Shown here one piece after another: positions 53,916 through 62,041 of a stretch of 64,000 bases of DNA; the first letter of the stretch is position 1; every line of letters starts with the position of its first letter. The stretch spans positions 62,001 to 126,000 of the forward strand of contig CAADGE010000029.1 in assembly GCA_900696465.1 (NCBI GenBank), given 5' to 3'. The notes beneath the pieces were generated by a model, which had not been told where the DNA came from, searched no databases, and worked only from the letters and a program-made list of their open reading frames with translations. Source of the stretch: an uncultured Planctomycetota bacterium (lineage in GTDB: Bacteria; Planctomycetota; Phycisphaerae; UBA1845; UTPLA1). Both the position numbers and the translations under genes were made by a program.

Positions 53916-55850
53916 ATGTTAAGATTTTGTGATCGCGTGCGTGCGTGCGTCGGCCTGCTTTTGGCATTTACGATGGCAATGCCGCTTGCCGCGCAGCAGG
54001 TTCCGCCTGCGAGAGAGGCCGACGCGACGAAACCCGCAACGGATCGGTCAGGTCCGAGCGCGTCCAGGGACGCGGGCGCAGCGCCGACTCAGCCGGGCGC
54101 CACACGAATTTCGACCAGCAAGACGGCTCCCGACGCATTCGACGCCGCCGTGGTCTGCGAACCCTCCCAGGGTCGTCCGATCTTTCGCACACCGGGCGAT
54201 ACCTTCATCTTTGTCATGCGGGTCAGTGATCGCGTGACCGGCGATGTGGGTTTCTTCCTGCGTCATGCACGCGAACCGCAGATTCGCATGGCGCTCAAGC
54301 CGACGACGCCGCCCTCGTTCCATGAAGAGTATTGCACGCTCATCCTGGCCATACCGCCCAACCTCTCGCCCGGACTCTATGACATTGAGGTCCGGGCGTC
54401 GGGCGGATCGTTCTTCGCCCGAAACAGCGTCCGCGTCGTGGATCGCTTCAAGGAGACTTTCCGCTTCGTTCACCTGTCGAACATGAACATCGGCGATCTG
54501 TCCGCGCCGGAGTTCGATGACCAGTTGCCGCGGGAGATCAATCTGTTGGCGCCGGAGTTCATCGTCGCCACGGGCAACTTCACCGAGTGGGCCCGCGCCC
54601 GGGACGATGCCGCGAGCTGGCACCGCGTGTTGCGGTACTTTGAGCAATTTGACGCGCCGGTTTTCATGCTCTGCGGCGCGAACGATCACGAGACCGGTTT
54701 CACGCGTCTGGTTGCCAAGGAGCCGATCGGGACGATCGACTACGGCAATTATCACGGCCTCCTGCTGCTGGATCATCCCGGCAATCCGATCGAGCAGGAC
54801 TACACGCAGATTCAATGGATCGAGACCGATCTGCGCCGCAACCGCCAGAAACGATTCAACTTTCTCTGTACGAACAGTGACGAACTCGGCCTGCTCGATG
54901 TCTGGCGGGAGTCCGGCGACCTGGAGCGGATCATCGAGGATTATCGCATCAAACTGATTCTCGCCGGCGGATCGACCGACTGGGATTTTCGCGAGTTCGC
55001 CGGCAAGCTCGACGGCCTCAAGGACCTGCACTTCGTTCGTACGCACCAGTCCAGCACGTCGCTGCGGGATCGCGCCAGCGGAATCAGCCACTACCGCGTG
55101 GTCGATGTTGATGGCGACCGGCTGTCCTACATCTATCCCGACGACAACGCGACCGAGAAGCTTCAGCATTCCATTGCTGCCGGTCGGCTGCGGGCATTCT
55201 TCGCCGGGCCGAACGACGGCTCCATCCCGAGCATCATGGTGACCGTGCAGAATGCCCTGAATCAGCCCTTTGCGAATGCCCGGCTGTGGCTGCGGGTGGC
55301 CAAACAGGGATCGGAGAAGCCGGTCATCTCGACGGGTCGGCTCCTTCAGGTACTCGATGGCGGGTCGTATTGGGCCTGTGAGGTGGAGGTCGATCTGCCG
55401 GACAAGGGCGCTGTTCGCGTGATGGCGGCTTCCAATCCGAAGGAGATTCCCCCGGCACCGAAGCTGGAGATAACATTGGACGGTCCGCGCGACTGGGCTT
55501 TCACGCCGGCGCAGACAGACTTCGGCCTGAGCTACTTCCAGAGCACGACCAAGCCGGTGCTCAAGCTGACGAACCCGACGGACCATCGCCAGACCGTCTG
55601 GCCGGTGATCAGCGTCAACGGCCAGCAGCTTTTTGCCGATTCCGGAGTGCATCCGCGGCTTCCACTGTCGATCGAACCCGGCCGCACGCTCGACGTACCG
55701 CTCAACCTGCAGATTCGCCGCCTGAGCCCCGGTCCGCACCTCGTGCAGGTTTATCTGCTTGAAGACCCGCTCTGCCGATTGACAACCTTCCCGGTAAACC
55801 TTGTCGCAGGGCAGGAGATGGCCAAGGCGATCGTCGAGGAATCTCCCTGA
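53916..55850 (+). CDS. Secreted metallophosphoesterase-fold protein with altered metal ligands
   Basis: 644 residues with a strong AAGGAG ahead of the ATG and a signal peptide (CVGLLLAFTMAMPLAAQ). Residues about 180-400 follow calcineurin-like phosphoesterases in order: FRFVHLSNMNIGDL for motif I (normally xSDxHxG), EFIVATGNFTEW for motif II (normally GDxxD) and VFMLCGANDHET for motif III (normally GNH[DE]). Asp and His of motif I are Asn189 and Asn191, and motif II Asp is Asn221. The C-terminal half is beta-sandwich-like (VKLTNPTDHRQTVWPVISVNGQ). Known family chemistry requires those ligands, so I infer loss of phosphoesterase activity. Confidence 0.72.
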   Translation: MLRFCDRVRACVGLLLAFTMAMPLAAQQVPPAREADATKPATDRSGPSASRDAGAAPTQPGATRISTSKTAPDAFDAAVVCEPSQGRPIFRTPGDTFIFVMRVSDRVTGDVGFFLRHAREPQIRMALKPTTPPSFHEEYCTLILAIPPNLSPGLYDIEVRASGGSFFARNSVRVVDRFKETFRFVHLSNMNIGDLSAPEFDDQLPREINLLAPEFIVATGNFTEWARARDDAASWHRVLRYFEQFDAPVFMLCGANDHETGFTRLVAKEPIGTIDYGNYHGLLLLDHPGNPIEQDYTQIQWIETDLRRNRQKRFNFLCTNSDELGLLDVWRESGDLERIIEDYRIKLILAGGSTDWDFREFAGKLDGLKDLHFVRTHQSSTSLRDRASGISHYRVVDVDGDRLSYIYPDDNATEKLQHSIAAGRLRAFFAGPNDGSIPSIMVTVQNALNQPFANARLWLRVAKQGSEKPVISTGRLLQVLDGGSYWACEVEVDLPDKGAVRVMAASNPKEIPPAPKLEITLDGPRDWAFTPAQTDFGLSYFQSTTKPVLKLTNPTDHRQTVWPVISVNGQQLFADSGVHPRLPLSIEPGRTLDVPLNLQIRRLSPGPHLVQVYLLEDPLCRLTTFPVNLVAGQEMAKAIVEESP

Positions 55851-55907
55851 TTTGCGACTTGGTTTGAACCCTAACGACATGTCCGAGTTCAGAGTCAGTG
55901 AATCCAG

Positions 55908-56897
55908 ATGACGGACTCGCGATGGAACATGGCGGCATGGGCAGGGCGGTCTGAAACACGGGCCCGCCGCATCTACCTGTTGGCCGGTTGTCTGGTGATA
56001 GCGGGCTTCTTCCTCGCGGTGCTTGTACGGCACGACTCGTCGAACGGTACCGACAAGAATGCCGGTCTCCGTGCAATCCCCTCGCCGGCGCTGCTCGATG
56101 CCACTCGGCGCGTACCGCGCACTTTTCCCGAGGCGATGGTCGACTCCATCTCCCACAATGGGCATCTGACCGTCACGGTGCACGTGGCGCTGGCGGATCG
56201 ATCTTCGGGTGCTGCATCTCGTTTTGCCGATGGCCGACACCCCAGAACGAATCTGACGTGGGGCGCGCTCTACGGCGTTGAGACGCACTTTGCGAATGTC
56301 GCCGGCTGGCGTCGTGCCTATACCGACAACGGGGACGGACCCGTGCTACGACGTGTGGTGTTTCACCGGCGGGCCGAGGTGACTGCTGCGTGGCGGGAAC
56401 TCGGCGTGGCTGCGCCGTTTGACATCTATGTGTTAGCGCTGGCCTGGCCGTCGACCCTGGCCCGCGAGGCGATGAACCGGCCGATTCGAGAAGCGATGCT
56501 TCAAGAGCCGATTCCGTTGACGGTCGAGGGTGAGGAACTCGTCTTCGGCTCCGGGAGTGTGCTCATCGGTTATCTCGGGCCCAATGCAATGGCCGACGGT
56601 TACTGGGATCCGTTTGAGCAGTTGCCGAACACCTATCCCCGCCAACCGACCGGCATCTTCTACCTTTGCTCCATGAGCGCCGTTTACCTCCACGACACCG
56701 TCGTACGTCATGGGTTGTATCCGGTCCTCTTTGCGCGCGAGCCCATCGTTCCTGAAGCTTACCTTCTCGACGGCATGCTCCAGGCACTCGCAGTGGGAGA
56801 ACTCGACGACGGTTTTCTGTTCAGGGCTGCCGCGCAGTACACGAAATATCAGAAAGGCATATCTCCGGATCGTGCACGTCGCATGCTGTTTCGTTAG
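55908..56897 (+). CDS. Membrane-anchored protein of unknown function
   Basis: 329 residues. A membrane helix at about 21-41 (RRIYLLAGCLVIAGFFLAVLV) is followed by a periplasmic-type domain of about 280 residues with no recognised motif. Blocks such as TRRVPRTFPEAMVDSISHNGHLTVTVHVAL, GVAAPFDIYVLALAWPSTLAREAM, GSGSVLIGYLGPNAMADGYWDPFEQLPNTY and HGLYPVLFAREPIVPEAYLLDGMLQALAVGE suggest a compact alpha/beta fold. No clear ribosome site precedes the ATG. It is 58 bases downstream of the phosphoesterase-like gene and may share its transcript. Confidence 0.55.
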   Translation: MTDSRWNMAAWAGRSETRARRIYLLAGCLVIAGFFLAVLVRHDSSNGTDKNAGLRAIPSPALLDATRRVPRTFPEAMVDSISHNGHLTVTVHVALADRSSGAASRFADGRHPRTNLTWGALYGVETHFANVAGWRRAYTDNGDGPVLRRVVFHRRAEVTAAWRELGVAAPFDIYVLALAWPSTLAREAMNRPIREAMLQEPIPLTVEGEELVFGSGSVLIGYLGPNAMADGYWDPFEQLPNTYPRQPTGIFYLCSMSAVYLHDTVVRHGLYPVLFAREPIVPEAYLLDGMLQALAVGELDDGFLFRAAAQYTKYQKGISPDRARRMLFR

Positions 56898-56940
56898 GAA
56901 ACGCGACTTCCAGAGAACGGCCCCCGGTCCTGATGAACGA

Positions 56941-57564
56941 TCAGTGATTGCCTCCCGCGGCGCCGCGGAGATTGAGTATCAGTTCTACCTCGCCGACGCG
57001 CTGGTCGAGCTTCTGCGCGATCTGTAACGGCGATAGACCCTGATCGGCGAGATCGTAGATCTGCTTGCTACGCTGCGAAGCGGACAATCGTACGCTGCCG
57101 GTGCTCGTATCCTCCATCGACGCATTCGACAGCGTCGTGTTCTGCGGATGCGCCGTATCAGGTGAATCCGCTGGTCCGGGTGTATCGGCAGCAGGAGGTT
57201 GTCCCATCGACGCGCCGGCGGCACGCGCCGCTTCGAGCAGAATGCGCAAGGCGCTGATGCGCTTGTCGGCATCGGCGATGGACTGTTCAAGTTTGACGAA
57301 GCGCGTTTCGATTTGTGCACTGACATCGCGCGAGAAGCGGTCGAGTTCGATCAGCAGCTGTTCCATGTCCCGACGGATGGCGGCGTTCTGCTCGACGGCG
57401 GAATCCATCTCGCGGCGATAGGTCTTCGGTGAGCCGTCGGTCGGAGATGACTTGCGAATCATCCGCATGAAGAAGAACGCTGCCAGAACAACCGCCGCCA
57501 GCAGGATCAACTGCTGCGACGACGCGCTCGCGCCTTCCGCGATGAACAGGACTTCGTCGGTCAT
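56941..57564 (-). CDS. Membrane-anchored coiled-coil protein with C-terminal helix-turn-helix-like end
   Basis: 207 residues from the ATG at 57564 just downstream of the larC stop; frame to 57813 is larC shadow. A membrane helix at about 19-35 (LILLAAVVLAAFFFMRMI) is followed by a heptad-rich coiled coil (AVEQNAAIRRDMEQLLIELDRFSRDVSAQIETRFVKLEQSIADADKRISALRILLEAA), a Pro/Asp-rich linker and a helical block ASQRSKQIYDLADQGLSPLQIAQKLDQRVGEVELIL that resembles a DUF6115-type helix-turn-helix. It may be a small envelope or DNA-tethering protein. It follows larC by 22 bases, so cotranscription is likely. Confidence 0.7.
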   Translation of the reverse strand: MTDEVLFIAEGASASSQQLILLAAVVLAAFFFMRMIRKSSPTDGSPKTYRREMDSAVEQNAAIRRDMEQLLIELDRFSRDVSAQIETRFVKLEQSIADADKRISALRILLEAARAAGASMGQPPAADTPGPADSPDTAHPQNTTLSNASMEDTSTGSVRLSASQRSKQIYDLADQGLSPLQIAQKLDQRVGEVELILNLRGAAGGNH

Positions 57565-57586
57565 CGTCGTGTCCGTCGATGCATGA

Positions 57587-58768
57587 TTACGACTGGTTCG
57601 CCGCCCGCCATGCGGATTCCGCCGCGAAGGCCACCTCGTGCAGGCCGGCGCCGTGCGTCTTCGCCGCGGCCGCACAGTCTTCATACTCCGGCGCCACCAT
57701 GCACACCACGCCGGCGCGCAGTCCGATCTTGACGCGAACAGTTCCGTAGCGCGTCGCAACCGTATCGGTGCGGCGGTCCAGCTTGCGGCGAGCGCACGAA
57801 AACCTGCGAACACCGAAAGTCGGCGTCTGGGCGAAGATCACTGCTTCGCAGGCCGCCGCCTTCTCGGGCGCGGCCAGCACGCAGAGCATCACGCCTGGCC
57901 GGTTCTTCTTCATCTGAATCGGCACGACAAAGACATCCAGCGCACCGGCGGCGAAGAGGGCCTCAAAGGCGTGGCCGATCTGCTGACCTGAGGCGTCGTC
58001 CAGATTGGCTTCCAGGACGGTGATATCGTCTTCCAGGAGCCCGGACGGGGTGTCTGACTCGCCCAGGAATACGCGAATGAGGTTCGGTCGTGTTTTGCCG
58101 TCGCGCGTGCCGGCGCCATAGCCGATCTGCGTCGTGCGCATAGGCGGCAGGGGGCCGAAAGAGTCTGCAAGTGTCGTCAGAATGGCCGCGCCGGTCGGCG
58201 TACACAGTTCCGCCAGTTCGTCGCTCGGGGCGATTGGCACACCGACAAGCAACTCCGCCGTCGCAGGAGCGGGTACCGGCATCAGCCCGTGTTCACATTT
58301 CACGGTGCCGCTGCCGGTGGGAATGGGCGAGCAGACGATCCGATCGATGGCCAGCAGCTCCACGGCAATCGAGGCGCCGACGATATCGACAATGGCATCA
58401 ATTGCGCCGACCTCGTGAAAGTGGACTTTCTCGATGGTCGAGCCGTGCACCTTTGCCTCCGCCTCGGCCAGGCGGGTGAAGATCCGTCGCGCCCGGTTTT
58501 TCACGGCGTCACCCAGATCGGAACCGTCGATGATTTTCGTGATATGGTGGAGGTGGCGGTGGCCCTGCTGCTCCGTGGCGTGGACATCCACCTTGGTCGC
58601 GGCGAAGCCCTGCTTCTTGAGTTGCTGTACTTCAAGCCGGAAGCCGTCGAGCTTTAATTTCGCCAGCTCGGCGCGCAGCGCATCGACCGATAGTCCGGCC
58701 GAGATCAGCGCCGCCAGGATCATGTCGCCGGCTGCGCCGCTGAAGCAATCGAAATACGCGATTCTCAT
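57587..58768 (-). CDS. larC: LarC-type nickel-pincer cofactor biosynthesis protein
   Basis: 393 residues from the ATG at 58768 (AGGA close by). The opening RIAYFDCFSGAAGDMILAALISAGL and blocks GHRHLHHITKIIDGS, VHFHEVGAIDAIVDIVGA, GSGTVKCEHGLMPVPAPATAELL and LCTPTGAAIL are LarC signatures; His-rich stretches match the nickel-handling part. LarC installs nickel in the pincer cofactor of lactate racemase and related racemases. LarC of some lactobacilli is split by a programmed frameshift; here it is one frame. larA, larB and larE are not in the window. Confidence 0.9.
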   Translation of the reverse strand: MRIAYFDCFSGAAGDMILAALISAGLSVDALRAELAKLKLDGFRLEVQQLKKQGFAATKVDVHATEQQGHRHLHHITKIIDGSDLGDAVKNRARRIFTRLAEAEAKVHGSTIEKVHFHEVGAIDAIVDIVGASIAVELLAIDRIVCSPIPTGSGTVKCEHGLMPVPAPATAELLVGVPIAPSDELAELCTPTGAAILTTLADSFGPLPPMRTTQIGYGAGTRDGKTRPNLIRVFLGESDTPSGLLEDDITVLEANLDDASGQQIGHAFEALFAAGALDVFVVPIQMKKNRPGVMLCVLAAPEKAAACEAVIFAQTPTFGVRRFSCARRKLDRRTDTVATRYGTVRVKIGLRAGVVCMVAPEYEDCAAAAKTHGAGLHEVAFAAESAWRAANQS

Positions 58769-58850
58769 TTCCTGTCGCCGGCTCCTGTGCAAGTTGCCTG
58801 AAGACTACTACCGCCTGCGTCGCACTGCAATAGCGTGCCACGATCACGAT

Positions 58851-59450
58851 TCAGTGCTTCAGCTTCTCCTTCAGCCGTTCCTTGGCGGCCGGCCATTCAC
58901 GATCCAGGATGCTGTAATAAACGGAGTCGCGCACATAGCCGTTCCACATGATCATGTGTTGTCGAAACACGCCCTCACGGAGCGCACCGATGCGCTCCAG
59001 GGCGCGCTGCGAACGTTCATTTCGTGCGTCGGTTTTGAATTCCACGCGGACGGCCCCGAGCGTCTCGAAGGCGTGTTCAAGCAGGAGCAGCTTGCACTCG
59101 GTGTTAATCGCGGAGCGTTGCGCCGGTATGGCCAGCCAGGTGTAGCCGATCTCCAGGCAACGGTGCGGCCTGCGGATGTTTAGAAATCTTGTCGAACCAA
59201 CGGCGGCGCTTGTGGAAGTGTCGATGATGGCGAACGGAACTTGTTGTCCTGAGTTCGCTTCCGATAGCGCCGCGGCGATCCAGTGTTTCACATCTTCGAC
59301 ATTCCGAAAAACCGGGTTCGGCATGTAGGACCAGATCGAATCGTCGCGCCCGGCGCGCAGCAGGTCGTCCGGATGATCGACCGAAAGCGGTTCGATGCGA
59401 ACATGTCTCCCCGCCAGCGTCACGGGCTGGGGATCGAATGCCGTGGTCAT
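58851..59450 (-). CDS. GNAT N-acetyltransferase (RimJ/RimL-like)
   Basis: 199 residues. RHVRIEPLSVDHPDDLLRAG, QQVPFAIIDTSTSAAVGSTRFLNIRRPHRCLEIGYTWL, INTECKLLLLEHAFETLGAVRVEFKTDARNERSQRALERIGALREGVFRQH and a conserved end are characteristic of the RimJ/RimL subgroup, in which the acetyl-CoA grip is in the QRSAINTECKLLLL segment. Such enzymes acetylate protein N-termini, small amines or antibiotics. It stands alone on the minus strand, upstream of a divergent carboxypeptidase gene. Confidence 0.82.
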   Translation of the reverse strand: MTTAFDPQPVTLAGRHVRIEPLSVDHPDDLLRAGRDDSIWSYMPNPVFRNVEDVKHWIAAALSEANSGQQVPFAIIDTSTSAAVGSTRFLNIRRPHRCLEIGYTWLAIPAQRSAINTECKLLLLEHAFETLGAVRVEFKTDARNERSQRALERIGALREGVFRQHMIMWNGYVRDSVYYSILDREWPAAKERLKEKLKH

Positions 59451-59581
59451 GAGCGAAGTATAGCGAGAGACATTTACGGGTGTGTAATAACTCGCGGGTT
59501 CGCTTGCCCTTCAGCTCTGCACTGATGCAGCTACAATCGCGGCCTTCCGGTCGCCACACGGACCGGAATCGGAGGCCCGCA

Positions 59582-61078
59582 ATGTCAGCTACCTACGAGT
59601 CGTTCATCGCTGCTGTTCGCGAGATAGGCGTACTTGGCTCCGTCGAAGCCCTGCTCGATTGGGACAGCGAGACATACATGCCCGAGGGCGGTCTCATGGC
59701 GCGTGCGGAGCAGATTTCGCTCATCGCCTCCTTAACGCACGAACGGCGGACAAGCCCGAAGATCGGCGAGTGGCTTTCGCAGCTCGAAGGTCGCGTCGAC
59801 GATCCCGCAGCGCAGACGAACGTCCGGGAGGTGCGCCGCGCCTACGATCGGGCGACGAAGCTCCCGGCAGAGTTGGTCCGCCGGCTGTCGAAAGTCACGG
59901 TGGTGTCCAAGGAGGCATGGGGCAAGGCCCGGGCGGATTCAGATTTCGCCGCGTTCGCGCCGCACCTGTCGGAGCTGGTCGATCTCAAGCGCCAGGTTGC
60001 CGATCTCGTCGGCTACCGTGGCGAGCGCTACGACGCCCTGCTCGATGAATATGAACCGGGAATGACTGCCGCGGAGGTCGAAGCCGTCTTTACTGCATTG
60101 CGCGGCCCGCTGTCGGACTTCGTCAAGCAGATTGCCGCAGCCCCCCGAAAGCCGGATGCTTCCATTTTGCATCGTCACTTTCCACGCGCGGCGCAGGAAA
60201 AGTTCTCTCGACGGATCGCAGAGGCCATCGGCTTTGATTTTCAGTGTGGCCGGCTCGATGTCTCAAAACACCCGTTCTGCAGCGGTGTCGGACCGGTCGA
60301 TGTCCGGCTAACGACGCGCTACTATGAAGATTTCTTCTCGCCGTCCGTCTTCGGCGTCATGCACGAGGCAGGACACGGTATGTATGAGCAGGGACTGCCG
60401 ACAGAACATCTCTTCACGCCTGCGGGCCAGGCCGTGAGTCTGGGTATCCACGAATCGCAGTCGCGGTTATGGGAAAATTTTGTCGGCCGCAGCCGGGAGT
60501 TCTGGGAAGGGCTTTATCCGGAGTGCAGATCGAACTTCAGCGAAGCGCTGGGCAGCGTTGCGCTCGACGACTTCCACGCGGCGATCAACATCGTCGAGCC
60601 GTCCTTTATCCGCGTCGAGGCCGACGAGGTCACGTACAACCTGCACATCATCCTGCGTTTCGAGATTGAGCGAGCGCTCATCGGCGGCAAGCTGGAAGCC
60701 CGCGACGTACCCGAGGCGTGGAATGCGAAAATGAAGGAAGTGCTCGGCATCACGCCACCGGATGCCGCGCGGGGCTGCCTGCAGGATATCCACTGGTCGG
60801 CCGGGTTGTTTGGCTACTTCCCGACGTATGCACTGGGCAATCTTTACGCCGCGCAGTTTTTTGAGGCCGCTGAAAAGGTGATGCCCCGCCTGCGAGGCGA
60901 CATCCGTGCCGGCAACTTTGCCGACCTGCTTGCCTGGCTGCGGGGCAACATCCACCAGCACGGCATGCGCTATTTGCCCGGCGAACTCGTCCAGCGCGTG
61001 ACCGGGCGACCACTCTCAATCGAGCCGTTCCTGAACTACGTCCGCACAAAATTCTCGCCGTTGTATGGACTTCGTTGA
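59582..61078 (+). CDS. M32-family carboxypeptidase (Taq-type)
   Basis: 498 residues; GGAGG seven bases ahead of the ATG at 59582 decides the start over the frame opening at 59480. The zinc site is HEAGH (His261, Glu262, His265) in FGVMHEAGHGMYEQGL, with the third ligand in GIHESQSRLWENFVGR. The opening SVEALLDWDSETYMPEGG and GHPFC-like SKHPFCSGVGPVDVRLTTRY complete the M32 pattern. It trims C-terminal amino acids from peptides in the cytoplasm. It converges on queG with an 18-base gap. No regulatory site visible. Confidence 0.92.
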   Translation: MSATYESFIAAVREIGVLGSVEALLDWDSETYMPEGGLMARAEQISLIASLTHERRTSPKIGEWLSQLEGRVDDPAAQTNVREVRRAYDRATKLPAELVRRLSKVTVVSKEAWGKARADSDFAAFAPHLSELVDLKRQVADLVGYRGERYDALLDEYEPGMTAAEVEAVFTALRGPLSDFVKQIAAAPRKPDASILHRHFPRAAQEKFSRRIAEAIGFDFQCGRLDVSKHPFCSGVGPVDVRLTTRYYEDFFSPSVFGVMHEAGHGMYEQGLPTEHLFTPAGQAVSLGIHESQSRLWENFVGRSREFWEGLYPECRSNFSEALGSVALDDFHAAINIVEPSFIRVEADEVTYNLHIILRFEIERALIGGKLEARDVPEAWNAKMKEVLGITPPDAARGCLQDIHWSAGLFGYFPTYALGNLYAAQFFEAAEKVMPRLRGDIRAGNFADLLAWLRGNIHQHGMRYLPGELVQRVTGRPLSIEPFLNYVRTKFSPLYGLR

Positions 61079-61095
61079 ACCGTGCGAGCAGCAGA

Positions 61096-62028
61096 TCACG
61101 GACTCGCGAGCCGCGCATTTCTCTTCCACATGTCGAGTCTCGCCCGATCCGTGGCCCTGCCCTTTGTGAAGTCCTGATAGGCCGCGTCATCCCACATGAG
61201 GATGTCGGACAGGAGCGGCCGCGCGGCATCGTCACGGGCAGGTGCGAACCGTGCTTCGCGCGTCAACGGCGCATCCTTGTTGTAGGGGCAGACCTGTTGA
61301 CAGACATCGCAACCGAAGACCCATTCGCCGAGCTTATCCGCCAATGCCGGATCGATTTCACCGCGATGCTCAATCGTCAGGTAGGAGATGCACTGTCGGG
61401 CGTCCATTTCGTAGGGACGTGGAAAGGCCTGCGTGGGACACGCATCGAGGCAGCGTGTGCAGGTGCCGCAGTGATCAGTCTGCGGCGTGTCAGGGGTCAG
61501 CTCCAGGTCGGTCATGATCTCGCCGAGAAAGAAGTAGGATCCGAGCGATGCGTCGAGCACCATCGTGTTCTTGCCAATCCATCCGATGCCGGCCATCGCC
61601 GCAAGCTCGCGCTCGATGATTGCTGAAGTATCGACGCAGACTTTCGCATCGAAGGGTTCGGCGATCTGCTCACGCAGTCGAGAGACGAGCTGCTCCAGTT
61701 TTTCGCGGACGACGACGTGGTAGTCCTCGCCCCAAGCGTACATGGCTACTCGGCCGCGTTGTGTGTCACCGGAAGAGTCCGGTTCGGGCTGATGGTAATT
61801 GAGTGCCGCAACGATGACGCTTCTTGCCGACGGCAACCAGGCGCGAACGTCGATGCGGGATTCAACATGGCGATGCAGATAGCCCATTGTGCCGGCGCGG
61901 CCTTCAGCGAGCCAGCGGCGCAGGTAGTCGCCATGAGGGATCGGCGCGGCCAGCGCAATGCCACAACGATCGAAACCGATCTCAGCGGCGATCTTCTTGA
62001 CGATGGCAGCACGCTCGCCGCTGTTCAC
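61096..62028 (-). CDS. queG: Epoxyqueuosine reductase QueG
   Basis: 310 residues. Two ferredoxin-like clusters are seen: CGTCTRCLDACPTQAF and CDVCQQVCPYN. Before them IGKNTMVLDASLGSYFFLGEIMTDLEL and the N-terminal GFDRCGIALAAPIPHGDYLRRWL are QueG blocks. The enzyme uses cobalamin and 4Fe-4S clusters to reduce epoxyqueuosine in tRNA to queuosine. The family often has a C-terminal extension; here it ends about 70 residues shorter than E. coli QueG. The only other pterin-type gene in the window is the PTPS-family gene at 10349, which has a different active site. Confidence 0.92.
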   Translation of the reverse strand: MNSGERAAIVKKIAAEIGFDRCGIALAAPIPHGDYLRRWLAEGRAGTMGYLHRHVESRIDVRAWLPSARSVIVAALNYHQPEPDSSGDTQRGRVAMYAWGEDYHVVVREKLEQLVSRLREQIAEPFDAKVCVDTSAIIERELAAMAGIGWIGKNTMVLDASLGSYFFLGEIMTDLELTPDTPQTDHCGTCTRCLDACPTQAFPRPYEMDARQCISYLTIEHRGEIDPALADKLGEWVFGCDVCQQVCPYNKDAPLTREARFAPARDDAARPLLSDILMWDDAAYQDFTKGRATDRARLDMWKRNARLASP

Positions 62029-62041
62029 GCGATGAACTCCC

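Noticed and set aside
54048-56288. A 746-residue minus-strand open frame across the phosphoesterase-like gene.
   Set aside because: It lies opposite a gene with a strong ribosome site, signal peptide and recognisable fold; its own sequence is Arg-rich and has no domain.
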